DNA of 45,517 nucleotides from an uncultured Lachnospiraceae bacterium (GCA_910580015.1 CAJTVT010000008.1:29491-75007); one strand, 5' to 3'. Shown: positions 31,975 through 42,512, counted from the stretch's first letter. The notes: a model not told the origin generated them from the sequence alone. Program-made: numbers and translations.

Positions 31975-34900
31975 TTACTGTTCTGCCCCAGATTTCTTCC
32001 TGCGCATCAGCAGTATCATTGCTGCTATCACTACAACAATAGCTGCGGACACACCACCAACGCATCCCCAAAACAGGGGTTTATTCGCATACCATCGCAC
32101 AAAGGCATTGGTGGAAACAGTAACCAATGGATGAAATGTATAGGCGCTCTCAAAATCTCTGGAACTTGTATCCGTACAATTGCCTGCCATATCATAAACC
32201 ACCAACTGAACTTCCTGTGCAAAAGCACTTTCGTCCAAAGTAAAGGAACCTGAATAATTGTTGATATCTTCCCCAAACTCTGTGATCTTCTCTCCCACCA
32301 TCTGGCCATCCACCCTGGCTTCTACAGACTTCAGACCGATCGTATCATATACTGTGTAATCTACCTCCACCCCAGTTGCATTCACTACCTCATGCTCAAG
32401 GCCCGTCACACTGGTGATTTCTGGCGCTGTGGAATCCACTCGGAATAAGATCGCCTGATCCTCATAATTCGTATTTTCTGGGGTATTTCCTGTCTGGTCT
32501 TTGGAAGAAACTGTCATCTTATAGACTCCATCCTCCTTGAAATTGTCTGGAGAAATCTGATATCCATACTGATACCATCCGCTCTGCCCAACTTTCACCT
32601 TGTCATTGATTTCTGGAGAAACCTTATAATCCACATCTTGCATTGGTTTTCCATCCCTGGTTACCTCAATTGAGAGGGAACCATCCACCAACCTGTCCGC
32701 ATTGTATTCCGTGATCTCAATTTCCTGATCTATCCCCTGTACATAAGCTCCTCCATCTTCAATAAGTGACACTAGATAATCGTTGTAGGCATAGACAGAA
32801 CCAAATCGGTTTAACGTAAAGGTAACCGTCTCTTCCTCTTCATTACCTGCCATATCACTGACTTGTACCTTTAAGTTATAAATTCCATCATTCTCCTGCA
32901 CCATGTCAAAGGTATTATTGGCGCCAGTTCCTCCCTGGGTGCTAACATTCATAGTTTTGATAAACTGGTCTGTAACATCTTTGTCAATTTCATCCTTACG
33001 AGTTCTGGTCAACTGAATAGAATAATCATTGTAATTGATATCTGAAAAATCAATGACTGGTACAACCTCATTTTTATATGCCTTTCCATTTTCCACACCT
33101 GAGATTACTGGCTTCTCAATCTTGGTATCCACTGTAAATTCTCTGGAGGCAGTATCTGAAGCATAGTTTACCTGGCCACTTTCATTTCCAGCCATATCTG
33201 TCATAGTTACATCAAATGTATAATCTCCATCTGTATCATAGGTTATGGTCGCTGTATGGGTGTCTCCATGTTCACTCCAAGACGGTACAGGAACTGGAAT
33301 ATCTGCTCCATTTAAGGAAGCTGTCTGTGTAAACTGAACCCTGCTTACATCAAAATTATGCTCTTCAACGGTAATGGTCGCAGTCCTATTTGTTTTAAAA
33401 TATTTTCCTCCAGCCACATCATTGTTATCATAGGAGACATTAATCACAGGCACTGTTCGATCTATGGTAAATTCTGTTCCATTTGCAGTTCCCGTTGCAT
33501 AATTCTCACCATCACATACATTCCTTGCCAAATCCATGTAATTAATATCAAATGTATAATCCCCGTCAGCCTCATAGGTGATTGTCGCCGTGTGGGGAGT
33601 GTTGTCCAGATTTCCATCTCCTGTTCCAGTGGTCCAACTGCTGATAGATGGTACTGCTCCATCTGTATTGGTGATAGAGACAACGATATCTTTTGGATCA
33701 AAATTTCTCTCATTTACCACGATCGTTGCTGTTCTGGCATCTTTGTAATATTTCTCACTGTCAGGACTATTATTATCATACCTAACCGTAATTTCTGGCT
33801 TAGTGATATCAATCTTAATGCTTTCTGTATTTGTGGAAGCGTTTTTGGCATTGTCCTCTGCAAACACTTCAATCACAACATCATTACTGTTATTTAATGT
33901 GCTGTCCACTGTAATGGAACCAGACCAATCTTTGCGTAACTCTGATTGTTTGGGCGCTGTCTTGTCAAATTGATACAACACCCCGCTCTGCGTCTCGTTC
34001 CCCATATTCAATACCCGATATGATATCGTTTTTAATCCAGAATATGCGCCATGAACCTGTGGATCCTGCACCTTTATCTGTACTCCTACATTTCCACTGT
34101 ATATACCATTGACAGGCTGTTCTGGGGATATAGAGACCTCTGGAGCAATACTCTCTATCCTTGGGTCTGTGCTATCTACAATCATTCCATTCGTGCTGAT
34201 ATAAGACGTATTACCTGCTTTATCCATGATTTTCAAATAGATCGTTAGCTGTTGATCCGACTTTATGGAAAAGGGTTTAAAATTCTTCCATTCTGTAATT
34301 TCATTTAGCTCTTTCTTGGTGATGGCCTGTGCATCGCTAGTTTTATAGTATTCCACACTGGCGATAGGAGAAGTAATATCCTCTGCTGAAGCGCTGACTG
34401 TAATTTCACTTTTTGACCAAATGCCAAAGGTCAAACGCCCCACCAATCTGCGAAAACTGTCACTCCTTCCCTCTGCCGTCTTAGAAGTTATCGTTCCAGT
34501 CGGCGCATTTTTATCTACTGTAAATTGATAAGGTGCCACGGAAGTTCCTGTATTCACTTTCTTATTTACATTACCAGCCTGATCCCTGTAGGAAATAGCA
34601 AAGGTATAGTTAGCATCGGCATGATAGGAAATTGTAGCCTTGTGAATTGCATCGTCTGGTGTTGCCCCCTCTGTGGTCTTCCAAGCGCTAATCATCTCAC
34701 CTGCATCCACATCAGTTCCGTTGGCATCCACAGCCGTAATTAGAATTCCCTCGCTGGCTTTTTCTTCATTAAAATGATTTGTCCTCTTTCTAATTTCCAC
34801 AGTGGCCGTTCGATTTGCTGGAAAATAACCATTCCCATTGTTATCTGCATTATTATCATAAGATACTTTAATCTCTGGCCTGGTAATATCAATGTCCAAT

Positions 34901-37900
34901 TTTACTGAATCTGTGCCTACGTTCCCTGCGTTATCTTCTGTCCTGACATAGACGATCACATCAGAGCTGTTGTTCTTCTTGGAATTTACTACAATATTCC
35001 CGTTCCATTCTCGTTTGAGCTGTGACTGTGTGGGAATTTCCCCTTCAAATTCACTCTTGATTTCTTTTCCAGTTGCCCAGTCTGTAATTGTCAAAGTTCC
35101 GCCATTTGAATTGTTCCCTGCATCCCGAACATAATCAAAAGAATACAGAGTCTGACGCTGTGTCTCCTTTCCATCCGCTTCTACCCAATACTCTATGGTT
35201 TTAATTCCCGCATAAGGATTTGGTTCCTGAACCTTAACTGTGACCATTACATCTTTATTATATATATTGTTTTCATTTGGTTCTTCTCTCGTCAATGTAA
35301 TGTGACTCGCTTCCTGATCCACAATGATCCCATCGGAGTTAATATACACATAATTCCCAGCGTAATCGCTAATCTTTAGGTAAACCACAAACTGTTCTGG
35401 AGAAGTGACACTGAAATCCTGATAATCTTTAAATTTCTGTTGATCCAATTCCTTTTCGTCCATGGCCAAAGGATTTCCCGTCTTGTAATATTGAATTCGA
35501 ACTGGACTGGTCTCATCTTCCGCTTCTGCTCTGACATCTACTGTCTTTTTGCTGTACAATCCAAACGTCAACTTATTTAATATTTTATCCCATAAATTTA
35601 CTCCAACGGTCACTCTTCCACTTGGAGCATCCCGATCCACCGTAAATGCCTGAACCGATTCTCCAATCTTTTTCGCTTCTTCCCATGTAAATCCAAGATC
35701 TGCCTTATTTGTATAGGATATGGACCACTGGTATTTAGCATTATCTGCAAATACCACGGTAGCAATATGCCTGTTGCTGTCGTTGGGATCTGTTGACCAG
35801 GAAATCTCCGTCTTATCAAGCTTTAAAGATTCCCCTCTAGCATTCTCTCCGGAAATCACAAGTCCCTCTGTCGCCGCTTCCTGATCAAACACGGACTCTC
35901 TATCTGTGATTACCACAGTCGCAGTTCGTACCTGGCCAAACCATCCATAATTTTCTTCAAGGTAATTGGCTTTATCTTCAAATGTTATTGTACACGTTGG
36001 TTTCGTACTGCAAATTGAAAAAAATCCACTCTCCTTTACAGAACGATTGCCTGCATGATCTTCCACTATTACAGTTACCTGCACATGGTCCCCATCGTTC
36101 TCCTTACTGTCCACTAGAATAGTATCCTGAAATGTCTCTGGCAGACCAGTGTCTGAATCCAAGATTACTTCCCCAGTTTTTTTCACAGTTTTTTCCGGCT
36201 CTTCGGCCTGGAACGTATATAAATTTTCTCTGTGCGTTACCTTTCCATCGCAAGTAACTACATAATCAACCTTTTTTATACCTGAAAATTTTTTGTCTGT
36301 AACTATTTTTTCATTTACAAAAATTCCAAATTCTACATCACTGTTGTAGAATCCATTTTGATTTGGCTCACCTTGCGTAAGTTCTACAAAAGCCTCTGTC
36401 AAATCAACCACAACACCATCTGTACTGACATACAGCACATTTCCTGCTGCATCCATAATTCTAGCATAGATCACAAATGCTTCATCAGAATCGACTGTGA
36501 TCACATCTTGTGAAAATTTACCACTTGTATAAAATTCTTCCAGTTCTGTTGCAGTTAATGCCCTGTATTCATTGGATTTATAATATTTTATATCTTCCGC
36601 TTCAATCGGGGATATATCATCGGTTGAGACCGCCAGCGCTGAGACAGAATAATTAGCAAATACTCCGAATGTCAAGGCAGACAAAAGCTTATTCCAAACA
36701 GACGTTTCCAACGTTATGCTTGTTTTCTCTTCTCTTGGAGCTTTTGTGTCAACCGTAAATCCCCACACATGTTCTCCAACTGTCTCAATCGTTGTATTTC
36801 CGTTTTCTGTCCCATCAACACGATTTCCAGCCTTATTTTCATAATGGAGGGACCATTGATAATTAGCGTCTGTGCTAAAATCCAAAGTAGATGTATAGCT
36901 ATGTTCCTGCCCTTCCCCATCTTTTACTTCCCATTCTGACAACATAGCGGTTTTGTTAATAATAACTTCATCGCCTTCAAAATCCTTTGCCTCAATCTCA
37001 AGCCCTTCTAATATGGCTTGTGGATCAAAAGTGCTGGCTCTGTCTGTCACTGTAATGGTCGCTGTCCTTGATGTGTAAAAACCATCTTTTGCCTCTTTGT
37101 TGGCAGTGCCGCTCATTTCCACTTTCACTTTTGGCATTGTAGTATTAATCTTAAAATCCTCTGTCTTTGTCACAAAATTTCCAGACCAGTCTGTCACCGT
37201 AACAGACAGTCTTACAAAATCGCTGTTATTGACATTACTGTCTATGATAATTGGCTGATAGGATTCATAAGCATCTTTGCTGTATTTTTCAATGCCTTTT
37301 TTTCCTTCCTCTCCTTGATACAGAATTCCATTTTGTGTCGTATTGTTTTCCATATCCTCCAGTGAACTGCCGCATACCACCTGATATTCTACTCTGGCAA
37401 TACCAGAAAGAATGGATCCTTCCAACATGTCCCAAGCCTCAATATCAACCGTAAAATCTTTGTTGTAATAATCATTTTTGTGGGGCTCTTCTGGTATTAG
37501 CGAAAGCTCTGGCACACCATGATCCAGAATGAAAATGATTTTTTTCTCACCTAGAGCAAAAACTGCGTTCTGCTTCTTTCCTGTCCGCACTTGAAATGCA
37601 GTGATCTCACAAGATTCTTTGACTATCCCTGAATCTGCCCAATTTCCATAACTTTCTTCTCCCTCAAATTTCAAACGAATCTGATTGAAAGGTGTAACAG
37701 GTTCCAACGAAATTTCACTGTCCTTGGAATAAACATACACGTCATTTCCTGCATCATCTGTGTAATGATTTTTCAATTCCCCAGAATTTACCTTCATCGC
37801 CAGATAAGTTTCAAAATTATTGTCTCCCTGGTCCATCTTTTCGAATTCCACTTCTATTTGACAATTTTGTGTGATATCTCTCATTATGTAATTCGATGTA

Positions 37901-39084
37901 TGATCTGGATTCTCTACATAATTTTCATCATTTTCCAAATCAACTTCCACGCCCTGTGGCGCTTCCATATTTTTTATCAAGATCCTCTTTACCTGATATG
38001 TATCCTCTGGAGTCATAACAACTGCCAAACTACTTCCATGATCAACTTCTACGTTTGTAATACTCTCGGATGCGCCGAAAGACACATTTCCGTTTTCAGA
38101 ACCCTGTACACTGACATGATAATAATTCAATGCAAATTCAATCTCATACGTATAGTCCTGATCCATATTTGTGACGCTTGAATCGGAGTATGCATAATCA
38201 TTTGCTGTTTTTTCTGTCAGATCTGCTCTGTCCAGCAACTGTTCTTCTCCATTCTTTACCACTCTGGACACCCTGTAGTTGGCATTAGGTGTAGCTATAA
38301 CTGAGATTTCAGACCCTTCCACCACCTTGACGCTTCCGCCTTCACAGGATGGTGTAGTATCTACGGTTCCGTTTGTTCCATCACAGGTTATCGTTAGGGT
38401 ATATACTTTCTCAAACTCAGCTTCCACCAACGTATCCTGACTAATTGTAATATCTTTTGTAAAAGATGACACATCTGATATCAGTTCTTCTATGCCATTT
38501 ATTTTGACACTTTTGATCTGATACTGCTCTTCTGGCAATACCTGCACATTCACTGTTGTACCTTCATCCACCACCAGTGAGCTATTTTCTTCCGTCAATG
38601 GCTGTGAATCAAAGAGAACTTTTCCACCTACTCCACACAATCCAGAAATAGAATACTCTGTGGTAAAAACAACCTCAATCTCTGTATCTTCTGTCACCAG
38701 ATAAGCAGAATCCATATAGGAAGCATATTTTTCCACAGTCTGTACTTCCCCATTGATCATCAAACTGCTGATATATGTCTTATGAGACTCCACATCAACT
38801 GGAACGATCTCAACTGTGATCTCAGCATTCTGATCCACTGTCAAAGATTCTTGTTCCATGCCATTTAATTTTATCCTACCGCTTCCTGTCGACTTTACAG
38901 TGACTGTGCTGGTTTCGACCACAGGTTCTGGAGGCGTTTCTTCCGTATCGTTTCCCTCTTCCACAATTGGAGGCTCCTCTGTTTCTGACGCGTACAACGC
39001 GATAGGCAGTAAATTGACCACTAACAAAACTGCCATTAACACTAAGAGTATCCTATCACTTAGCTTTCGTTTATGTCTGTTCAT
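31975..39084 (-). CDS. Giant membrane-anchored surface protein with Ig-like and InlB-type repeats
   Basis: A 2369-residue protein. It has a signal peptide (about 1-32) and one C-terminal membrane helix (about 2337-2360) followed by a basic tail. There is no LPXTG, so it stays in the membrane. Residues 55-400 hold four InlB-B/Flg_new-like repeats. Then come composite Ig-like modules of about 365-390 residues, which start near residues 534, 908, 1271 and 1658 with similar motifs (EPNxNxxYN); three carry an LTFG(V/L/I) segment near 805, 1171 and 1551. Further beta modules and a Big-like region follow. It is placed inside the T7SS operon, between membrane protein genes and FHA 2. EsaA/YueB is the large outside protein of standard T7SSb and is missing here, so this may be its stand-in. 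Adhesion is an alternative. Confidence 0.85.
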   Translation of the reverse strand: MNRHKRKLSDRILLVLMAVLLVVNLLPIALYASETEEPPIVEEGNDTEETPPEPVVETSTVTVKSTGSGRIKLNGMEQESLTVDQNAEITVEIVPVDVESHKTYISSLMINGEVQTVEKYASYMDSAYLVTEDTEIEVVFTTEYSISGLCGVGGKVLFDSQPLTEENSSLVVDEGTTVNVQVLPEEQYQIKSVKINGIEELISDVSSFTKDITISQDTLVEAEFEKVYTLTITCDGTNGTVDTTPSCEGGSVKVVEGSEISVIATPNANYRVSRVVKNGEEQLLDRADLTEKTANDYAYSDSSVTNMDQDYTYEIEFALNYYHVSVQGSENGNVSFGASESITNVEVDHGSSLAVVMTPEDTYQVKRILIKNMEAPQGVEVDLENDENYVENPDHTSNYIMRDITQNCQIEVEFEKMDQGDNNFETYLAMKVNSGELKNHYTDDAGNDVYVYSKDSEISLEPVTPFNQIRLKFEGEESYGNWADSGIVKESCEITAFQVRTGKKQNAVFALGEKKIIFILDHGVPELSLIPEEPHKNDYYNKDFTVDIEAWDMLEGSILSGIARVEYQVVCGSSLEDMENNTTQNGILYQGEEGKKGIEKYSKDAYESYQPIIIDSNVNNSDFVRLSVTVTDWSGNFVTKTEDFKINTTMPKVKVEMSGTANKEAKDGFYTSRTATITVTDRASTFDPQAILEGLEIEAKDFEGDEVIINKTAMLSEWEVKDGEGQEHSYTSTLDFSTDANYQWSLHYENKAGNRVDGTENGNTTIETVGEHVWGFTVDTKAPREEKTSITLETSVWNKLLSALTFGVFANYSVSALAVSTDDISPIEAEDIKYYKSNEYRALTATELEEFYTSGKFSQDVITVDSDEAFVIYARIMDAAGNVLYVSTDGVVVDLTEAFVELTQGEPNQNGFYNSDVEFGIFVNEKIVTDKKFSGIKKVDYVVTCDGKVTHRENLYTFQAEEPEKTVKKTGEVILDSDTGLPETFQDTILVDSKENDGDHVQVTVIVEDHAGNRSVKESGFFSICSTKPTCTITFEDKANYLEENYGWFGQVRTATVVITDRESVFDQEAATEGLVISGENARGESLKLDKTEISWSTDPNDSNRHIATVVFADNAKYQWSISYTNKADLGFTWEEAKKIGESVQAFTVDRDAPSGRVTVGVNLWDKILNKLTFGLYSKKTVDVRAEAEDETSPVRIQYYKTGNPLAMDEKELDQQKFKDYQDFSVTSPEQFVVYLKISDYAGNYVYINSDGIIVDQEASHITLTREEPNENNIYNKDVMVTVKVQEPNPYAGIKTIEYWVEADGKETQRQTLYSFDYVRDAGNNSNGGTLTITDWATGKEIKSEFEGEIPTQSQLKREWNGNIVVNSKKNNSSDVIVYVRTEDNAGNVGTDSVKLDIDITRPEIKVSYDNNADNNGNGYFPANRTATVEIRKRTNHFNEEKASEGILITAVDANGTDVDAGEMISAWKTTEGATPDDAIHKATISYHADANYTFAISYRDQAGNVNKKVNTGTSVAPYQFTVDKNAPTGTITSKTAEGRSDSFRRLVGRLTFGIWSKSEITVSASAEDITSPIASVEYYKTSDAQAITKKELNEITEWKNFKPFSIKSDQQLTIYLKIMDKAGNTSYISTNGMIVDSTDPRIESIAPEVSISPEQPVNGIYSGNVGVQIKVQDPQVHGAYSGLKTISYRVLNMGNETQSGVLYQFDKTAPKQSELRKDWSGSITVDSTLNNSNDVVIEVFAEDNAKNASTNTESIKIDITKPEITVRYDNNSPDSEKYYKDARTATIVVNERNFDPKDIVVSITNTDGAVPSISSWTTGTGDGNLDNTPHTATITYEADGDYTFDINYMDLARNVCDGENYATGTANGTEFTIDRTVPVINVSYDNNDVAGGKYFKTNRTATITVEEHNFDVSRVQFTQTASLNGADIPVPVPSWSEHGDTHTATITYDTDGDYTFDVTMTDMAGNESGQVNYASDTASREFTVDTKIEKPVISGVENGKAYKNEVVPVIDFSDINYNDYSIQLTRTRKDEIDKDVTDQFIKTMNVSTQGGTGANNTFDMVQENDGIYNLKVQVSDMAGNEEEETVTFTLNRFGSVYAYNDYLVSLIEDGGAYVQGIDQEIEITEYNADRLVDGSLSIEVTRDGKPMQDVDYKVSPEINDKVKVGQSGWYQYGYQISPDNFKEDGVYKMTVSSKDQTGNTPENTNYEDQAILFRVDSTAPEITSVTGLEHEVVNATGVEVDYTVYDTIGLKSVEARVDGQMVGEKITEFGEDINNYSGSFTLDESAFAQEVQLVVYDMAGNCTDTSSRDFESAYTFHPLVTVSTNAFVRWYANKPLFWGCVGGVSAAIVVVIAAMILLMRRKKSGAEQ

Positions 39085-39538
39085 AACCCCGTTCTCCTTC
39101 CACTCTCTTTTTTGTATATTTCATAAATCTTCCATTGTACACAAAATGAAGATTTAAAAACAAATACACTTGAGATAACACTATTATAAGCACAATCTCA
39201 TTTTTTACTTTGAAATATATCATCGCTGCTAGCACTGTAACAAAAAATAACATCAGAAAATCTACTACCCGTGCATATCTGTTAGATGCAAATAAGAAGA
39301 AAATAGGAATACGTCGCATATTAGCAATATTCTTCTTTTCTTCGTATTTTTTTACTTGCCTGTTACACCACAAATTAAATATATGCCCAAGAATAAACCC
39401 AGCCCAGAACATTCCTGAAATCACACCTGAGACAATTTTTCCCTCCATACCGCAAAATCCTAGACATCCCAGCGATATGGCGGATACAAAAAAAGCAATA
39501 TTCGCCAGAAAAAATTTTTTTACTAATCTGATTTTCAT
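39071..39538 (-). CDS. Small polytopic membrane protein of the T7SS block (155 residues)
   Basis: I do not recognise the family. About four membrane helices (roughly 9-28, 32-54, 88-108, 110-130) with basic loops are predicted by eye. The 3' end overlaps the start of the giant surface protein gene by 14 nt, so the two are translationally coupled. It could be an EssA/EsaA-like channel piece or a partner for the giant protein's assembly; nothing in the sequence decides. A long + strand frame covers the same DNA but has no ribosome binding site. Confidence 0.65.
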   Translation of the reverse strand: MKIRLVKKFFLANIAFFVSAISLGCLGFCGMEGKIVSGVISGMFWAGFILGHIFNLWCNRQVKKYEEKKNIANMRRIPIFFLFASNRYARVVDFLMLFFVTVLAAMIYFKVKNEIVLIIVLSQVYLFLNLHFVYNGRFMKYTKKRVEGERGYEQT

Positions 39539-39547
39539 TTTTCTACC

Positions 39548-40027
39548 TTATACCTTTTCATCCGTGTGTAGAAAGATCACTTCCTCCAACAGCTTTACTT
39601 TCACACAAGATGGTTTTCGTTTTTTTACAGTTTGGTTTCCCTGCATTCTTTTTGCCATTTTTCTCTGTTCGATTGGCCTTGTATCTTCCTCCACAAGCAA
39701 CGATGTCATTTCACTGTATCGGTTTTTTGCTTTGTTTTCCATCAATAAACCTGTTTCATACTTCTCTGCTGACACACTATCAGCCACTTGCATCTTTTCT
39801 GTAAGCTTCCCTCTTTTTTTATTCACTGCACTTGAGCGATACGATTTATTTCCAGTTTTCTCGTTATTGGCTCGCATCTGTTCAATAGACTTCTTAGCAT
39901 TCCTTCCCGATAAATCTCCAATCACAAAAGGGATTTTAAACAGGAACCATAGCACCAACGCCACGCTCCCAAATAAAGCTGCTGCAACATAGGAAATGAT
40001 TGATACTGTGGATAATATTTCTGCCAT
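39548..40027 (-). CDS. Single-pass membrane protein with Thr-Leu-Leu motifs (159 residues)
   Basis: One membrane helix at about 9-36 and a basic cytoplasmic or linker region follow. Two short motifs ETGLLME (Thr92) and MTSLLVEE (Thr108) match the repeated (E/P)TGLL motifs of FHA protein 1. Such acidic T-x-L-L motifs are good candidate phosphothreonine sites for the kinase in the next gene upstream and for FHA binding. It starts 2 nt after the kinase stop, with GAGAGGAG upstream. The family is unknown to me. Confidence 0.7.
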   Translation of the reverse strand: MAEILSTVSIISYVAAALFGSVALVLWFLFKIPFVIGDLSGRNAKKSIEQMRANNEKTGNKSYRSSAVNKKRGKLTEKMQVADSVSAEKYETGLLMENKAKNRYSEMTSLLVEEDTRPIEQRKMAKRMQGNQTVKKRKPSCVKVKLLEEVIFLHTDEKV

Positions 40028-40029
40028 AG

Positions 40030-41718
40030 CTAACTCCTCTCTTCTGCATTGGTATACGCTCGGATCACTGCCTCCCTGTACCCATCATAGTTATCTATAA
40101 TTTCCTGTTGCAGATTTCTAGACTGTTCCTTTTGAACGGTCAAAGTTTTCGCTCTCTCGAATACCCGTTCCATCATAGATAAGATTTTTTCTTGCTCCAT
40201 ATCCACCTGAACCATACTGTTTCTCTGATCATATAGCAACATAAATATTCCATTACATAAAGTCAACTGATCGTATGCACTTGCACTTCCCACACTGTCA
40301 AGAGCACTTTCCATAACTCCAAATAGTTCCTGATAATTTTCCCTGGATGCCTCTTCTACATTTGTGGAACTTAAAATATATTTTTTATAGAAAGAGCAAA
40401 TTTGATAATAACATTCTGACAACTCCTGATTATCAAACGTATCTTGCAGATTCTTATTTTCATGATTTTCTAGAAAAAAAGGGTAAGCTTTCTGAACTCT
40501 TGTGGAAAAATAAAAAGAATCATCATTCTCTGTATAATAGTTAAAATACATCATACCAATCTTATAGTTCAATTCGGCCACCTCTGTATTTGAAGTGTCA
40601 AATGTATCTTTGTTGGCATTGTACAGAGCTAAAAATTCATCATTTTGGGATTTACCAAATTGCCCTTCATCCTCATATGCCTCCATAAGTTTTAAGTACG
40701 CATCCATCCTCTGTGGATATATGGCAATCGCTTCTTTGTAGTTTGCAGTCTTATTTTCCAGTGAAGACGCTGGAGATGTAGAGATAAGCATATCATAATT
40801 ATTATTGCTAATATTGGCAGAAGCCATTCCACAGAATATACCAGAGCACAGGCATAAAACGGAAAGTACCACCGAACTTATAAAAGCTTTTAATTTTCGT
40901 TTCTGCCTTGTCTTATATCCTTTGGTAATTAGTTCTGGATGCTCCAGATCGTATAAAAGATCTTGGCAGTTTTGATATCGATTCTCCGCAGCAGGCTCCA
41001 CACATTTATCTATGATGAGTTCAATTCCTTCTGACAATTCTGGATTCCACTGTCTGACAGGTACATAACTCTCATGATTTCTTGGATCAATACCTGTGAG
41101 AAGATGATGCATGGTCATCCCCAATGCAAAAATGTCCGACCTTGCGTCTGTCTGTCCACTGTACTGCTCTGGAGGTGCATAACCTCTCGTTCCCAGTACC
41201 GTTGTATCCGCCAAATTCTGCTCCTTATACTCTCTGGCAATTCCAAAATCAATGATCTTTATATTACCTTCCGGTTTTAACATGATATTCGCTGGTTTCA
41301 TATCTCTATATATAATTGGGGGCTTTTGTAAATGCAGATAAGATAAGGCATCACATAGTTGTTTTGCCCATCCAATTACCAATTCTTCAGGCTGTGCTCC
41401 ATATTCTTTGAGAACCTTGTCCAGTGACTCTCCTTCAATATAATCCATCACAACAAAGATCGTGTTTTGATTATCAATGATATCTACAATTCTTGGCAAA
41501 GACGCATGATCTAGTCCCTTCATCAAATTTGCCTCTGCCAACAGGCTGTTCACGATAATCTCATCGTTTATGCCACTCCCCTTCTTTCGAATCTCTTTGA
41601 CAGCCCACTGTTTATTCAGATGGGTATCCATGGCAAGATATACCACAGACATGCCTCCCTTTCCAATCTGTCTCAATATCTCATATTTTCCTTCAATAAT
41701 AGTTCCTATTTTTGCCAT
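40030..41718 (-). CDS. Transmembrane Ser/Thr protein kinase with helical outside domain
   Basis: A 562-residue kinase. The cytoplasmic kinase domain (12 to about 265) has the glycine loop GKGGMSVVY, Lys41, the catalytic loop YRDMKPAN (Asp139; Tyr replaces the usual His), DFG (Asp157) and GTRGYAPPEQY, so it should be active. A membrane helix lies at about 275-299. The outside part (300-562) is helical and TPR-like, without PASTA repeats. EssB/YukC of standard T7SSb has a kinase-fold domain, one membrane helix and a helical outside domain in the same order, but with a dead kinase. It lies between a PP2C gene (13 nt upstream) and a membrane protein gene. Confidence 0.92.
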   Translation of the reverse strand: MAKIGTIIEGKYEILRQIGKGGMSVVYLAMDTHLNKQWAVKEIRKKGSGINDEIIVNSLLAEANLMKGLDHASLPRIVDIIDNQNTIFVVMDYIEGESLDKVLKEYGAQPEELVIGWAKQLCDALSYLHLQKPPIIYRDMKPANIMLKPEGNIKIIDFGIAREYKEQNLADTTVLGTRGYAPPEQYSGQTDARSDIFALGMTMHHLLTGIDPRNHESYVPVRQWNPELSEGIELIIDKCVEPAAENRYQNCQDLLYDLEHPELITKGYKTRQKRKLKAFISSVVLSVLCLCSGIFCGMASANISNNNYDMLISTSPASSLENKTANYKEAIAIYPQRMDAYLKLMEAYEDEGQFGKSQNDEFLALYNANKDTFDTSNTEVAELNYKIGMMYFNYYTENDDSFYFSTRVQKAYPFFLENHENKNLQDTFDNQELSECYYQICSFYKKYILSSTNVEEASRENYQELFGVMESALDSVGSASAYDQLTLCNGIFMLLYDQRNSMVQVDMEQEKILSMMERVFERAKTLTVQKEQSRNLQQEIIDNYDGYREAVIRAYTNAEERS

Positions 41719-41731
41719 TCTCCCAGCACTC

Positions 41732-42493
41732 CTAATCGACCTTAATCAAAATCACAGAAATATTATCTTTTTCCTGCCTCTGTTTCACAAGCTCTATCAA
41801 ATATTTTGCATTGGAATGCATCGAATTCTTGTTCACAAAATTTGTCGGATTTAAAGAATCATATAATTCTGCCTCTGTAACCTCATGCCGGAATCCATCA
41901 GAGCATAGCATATAGGCCCCTTTTTCGCAGCTTCCAGTCAATATCTCTGGCTTCAGTTTTTCTGATGCCCCTACACACTGAAGCAGCATATTCCTTCTTT
42001 TATCCGTTCTCGCCTGTTCTGGTGTCATTGTTCCACGACTTACTTCCCTTGCCACAAAAGTCTGATCTTTGGTAAGCTGTCGAAGAGATTTTCCAATATG
42101 ATAAACCCTGGTGTCCCCAACATGCGCAATGACATATTGATCCTGAACGATAAGAATTCCGGTAAATGTAGTGCCCATTGTAAAGTTTCCCTGATGTCCA
42201 TACTCAATAATTTTTTTGTTAAGAACTTTTAACATCAAGGACCATTTATCTCCTATTACATGCATATCCAGGTTTTCCAATTCATATGGCAATTCTTCCT
42301 CAAACCAGCGTGAAAACTGCCGTATTACTGCGGCGCTTGCAAGCTCACCTTTGGATAAACCACCCATACCATCGCACAGGGCTGCCAGAAGAACCTCACC
42401 ACCAAAATACTCTCCATGTTTGATTAAAAGACTGTCCTGGTTGGTACTCTTTACAATTCCTTTATCTGTATCTGCTGTAGCCTGAAAACGCAT
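41732..42493 (-). CDS. PP2C-family Ser/Thr protein phosphatase
   Basis: A 253-residue soluble phosphatase with the PP2C metal motifs: STNQDS near the N-terminus, LCDGMGG (about 40-46), a GTTFTG block, VGDTRVY, LCSDGF and DNISVILI at the end. It should remove phosphate from Thr residues modified by the kinase encoded next. Gaps are 19 nt after FHA 1 and 13 nt before the kinase. No membrane segment. Confidence 0.93.
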   Translation of the reverse strand: MRFQATADTDKGIVKSTNQDSLLIKHGEYFGGEVLLAALCDGMGGLSKGELASAAVIRQFSRWFEEELPYELENLDMHVIGDKWSLMLKVLNKKIIEYGHQGNFTMGTTFTGILIVQDQYVIAHVGDTRVYHIGKSLRQLTKDQTFVAREVSRGTMTPEQARTDKRRNMLLQCVGASEKLKPEILTGSCEKGAYMLCSDGFRHEVTEAELYDSLNPTNFVNKNSMHSNAKYLIELVKQRQEKDNISVILIKVD

Positions 42494-42512
42494 CCTTCTT
42501 CACTCTCCCTGC

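Noticed and set aside
33358..33897. A 179-residue + strand frame within the giant surface protein gene
   Set aside because: Antisense shadow of beta-rich Thr/Asn codons; no ribosome binding site or recognisable domain.
39210..39992. A 260-residue + strand reading frame opposite two small T7SS membrane genes
   Set aside because: No ribosome binding site at its start, while the two - strand genes have plausible sites, membrane helices, tight spacing and shared motifs with FHA protein 1.
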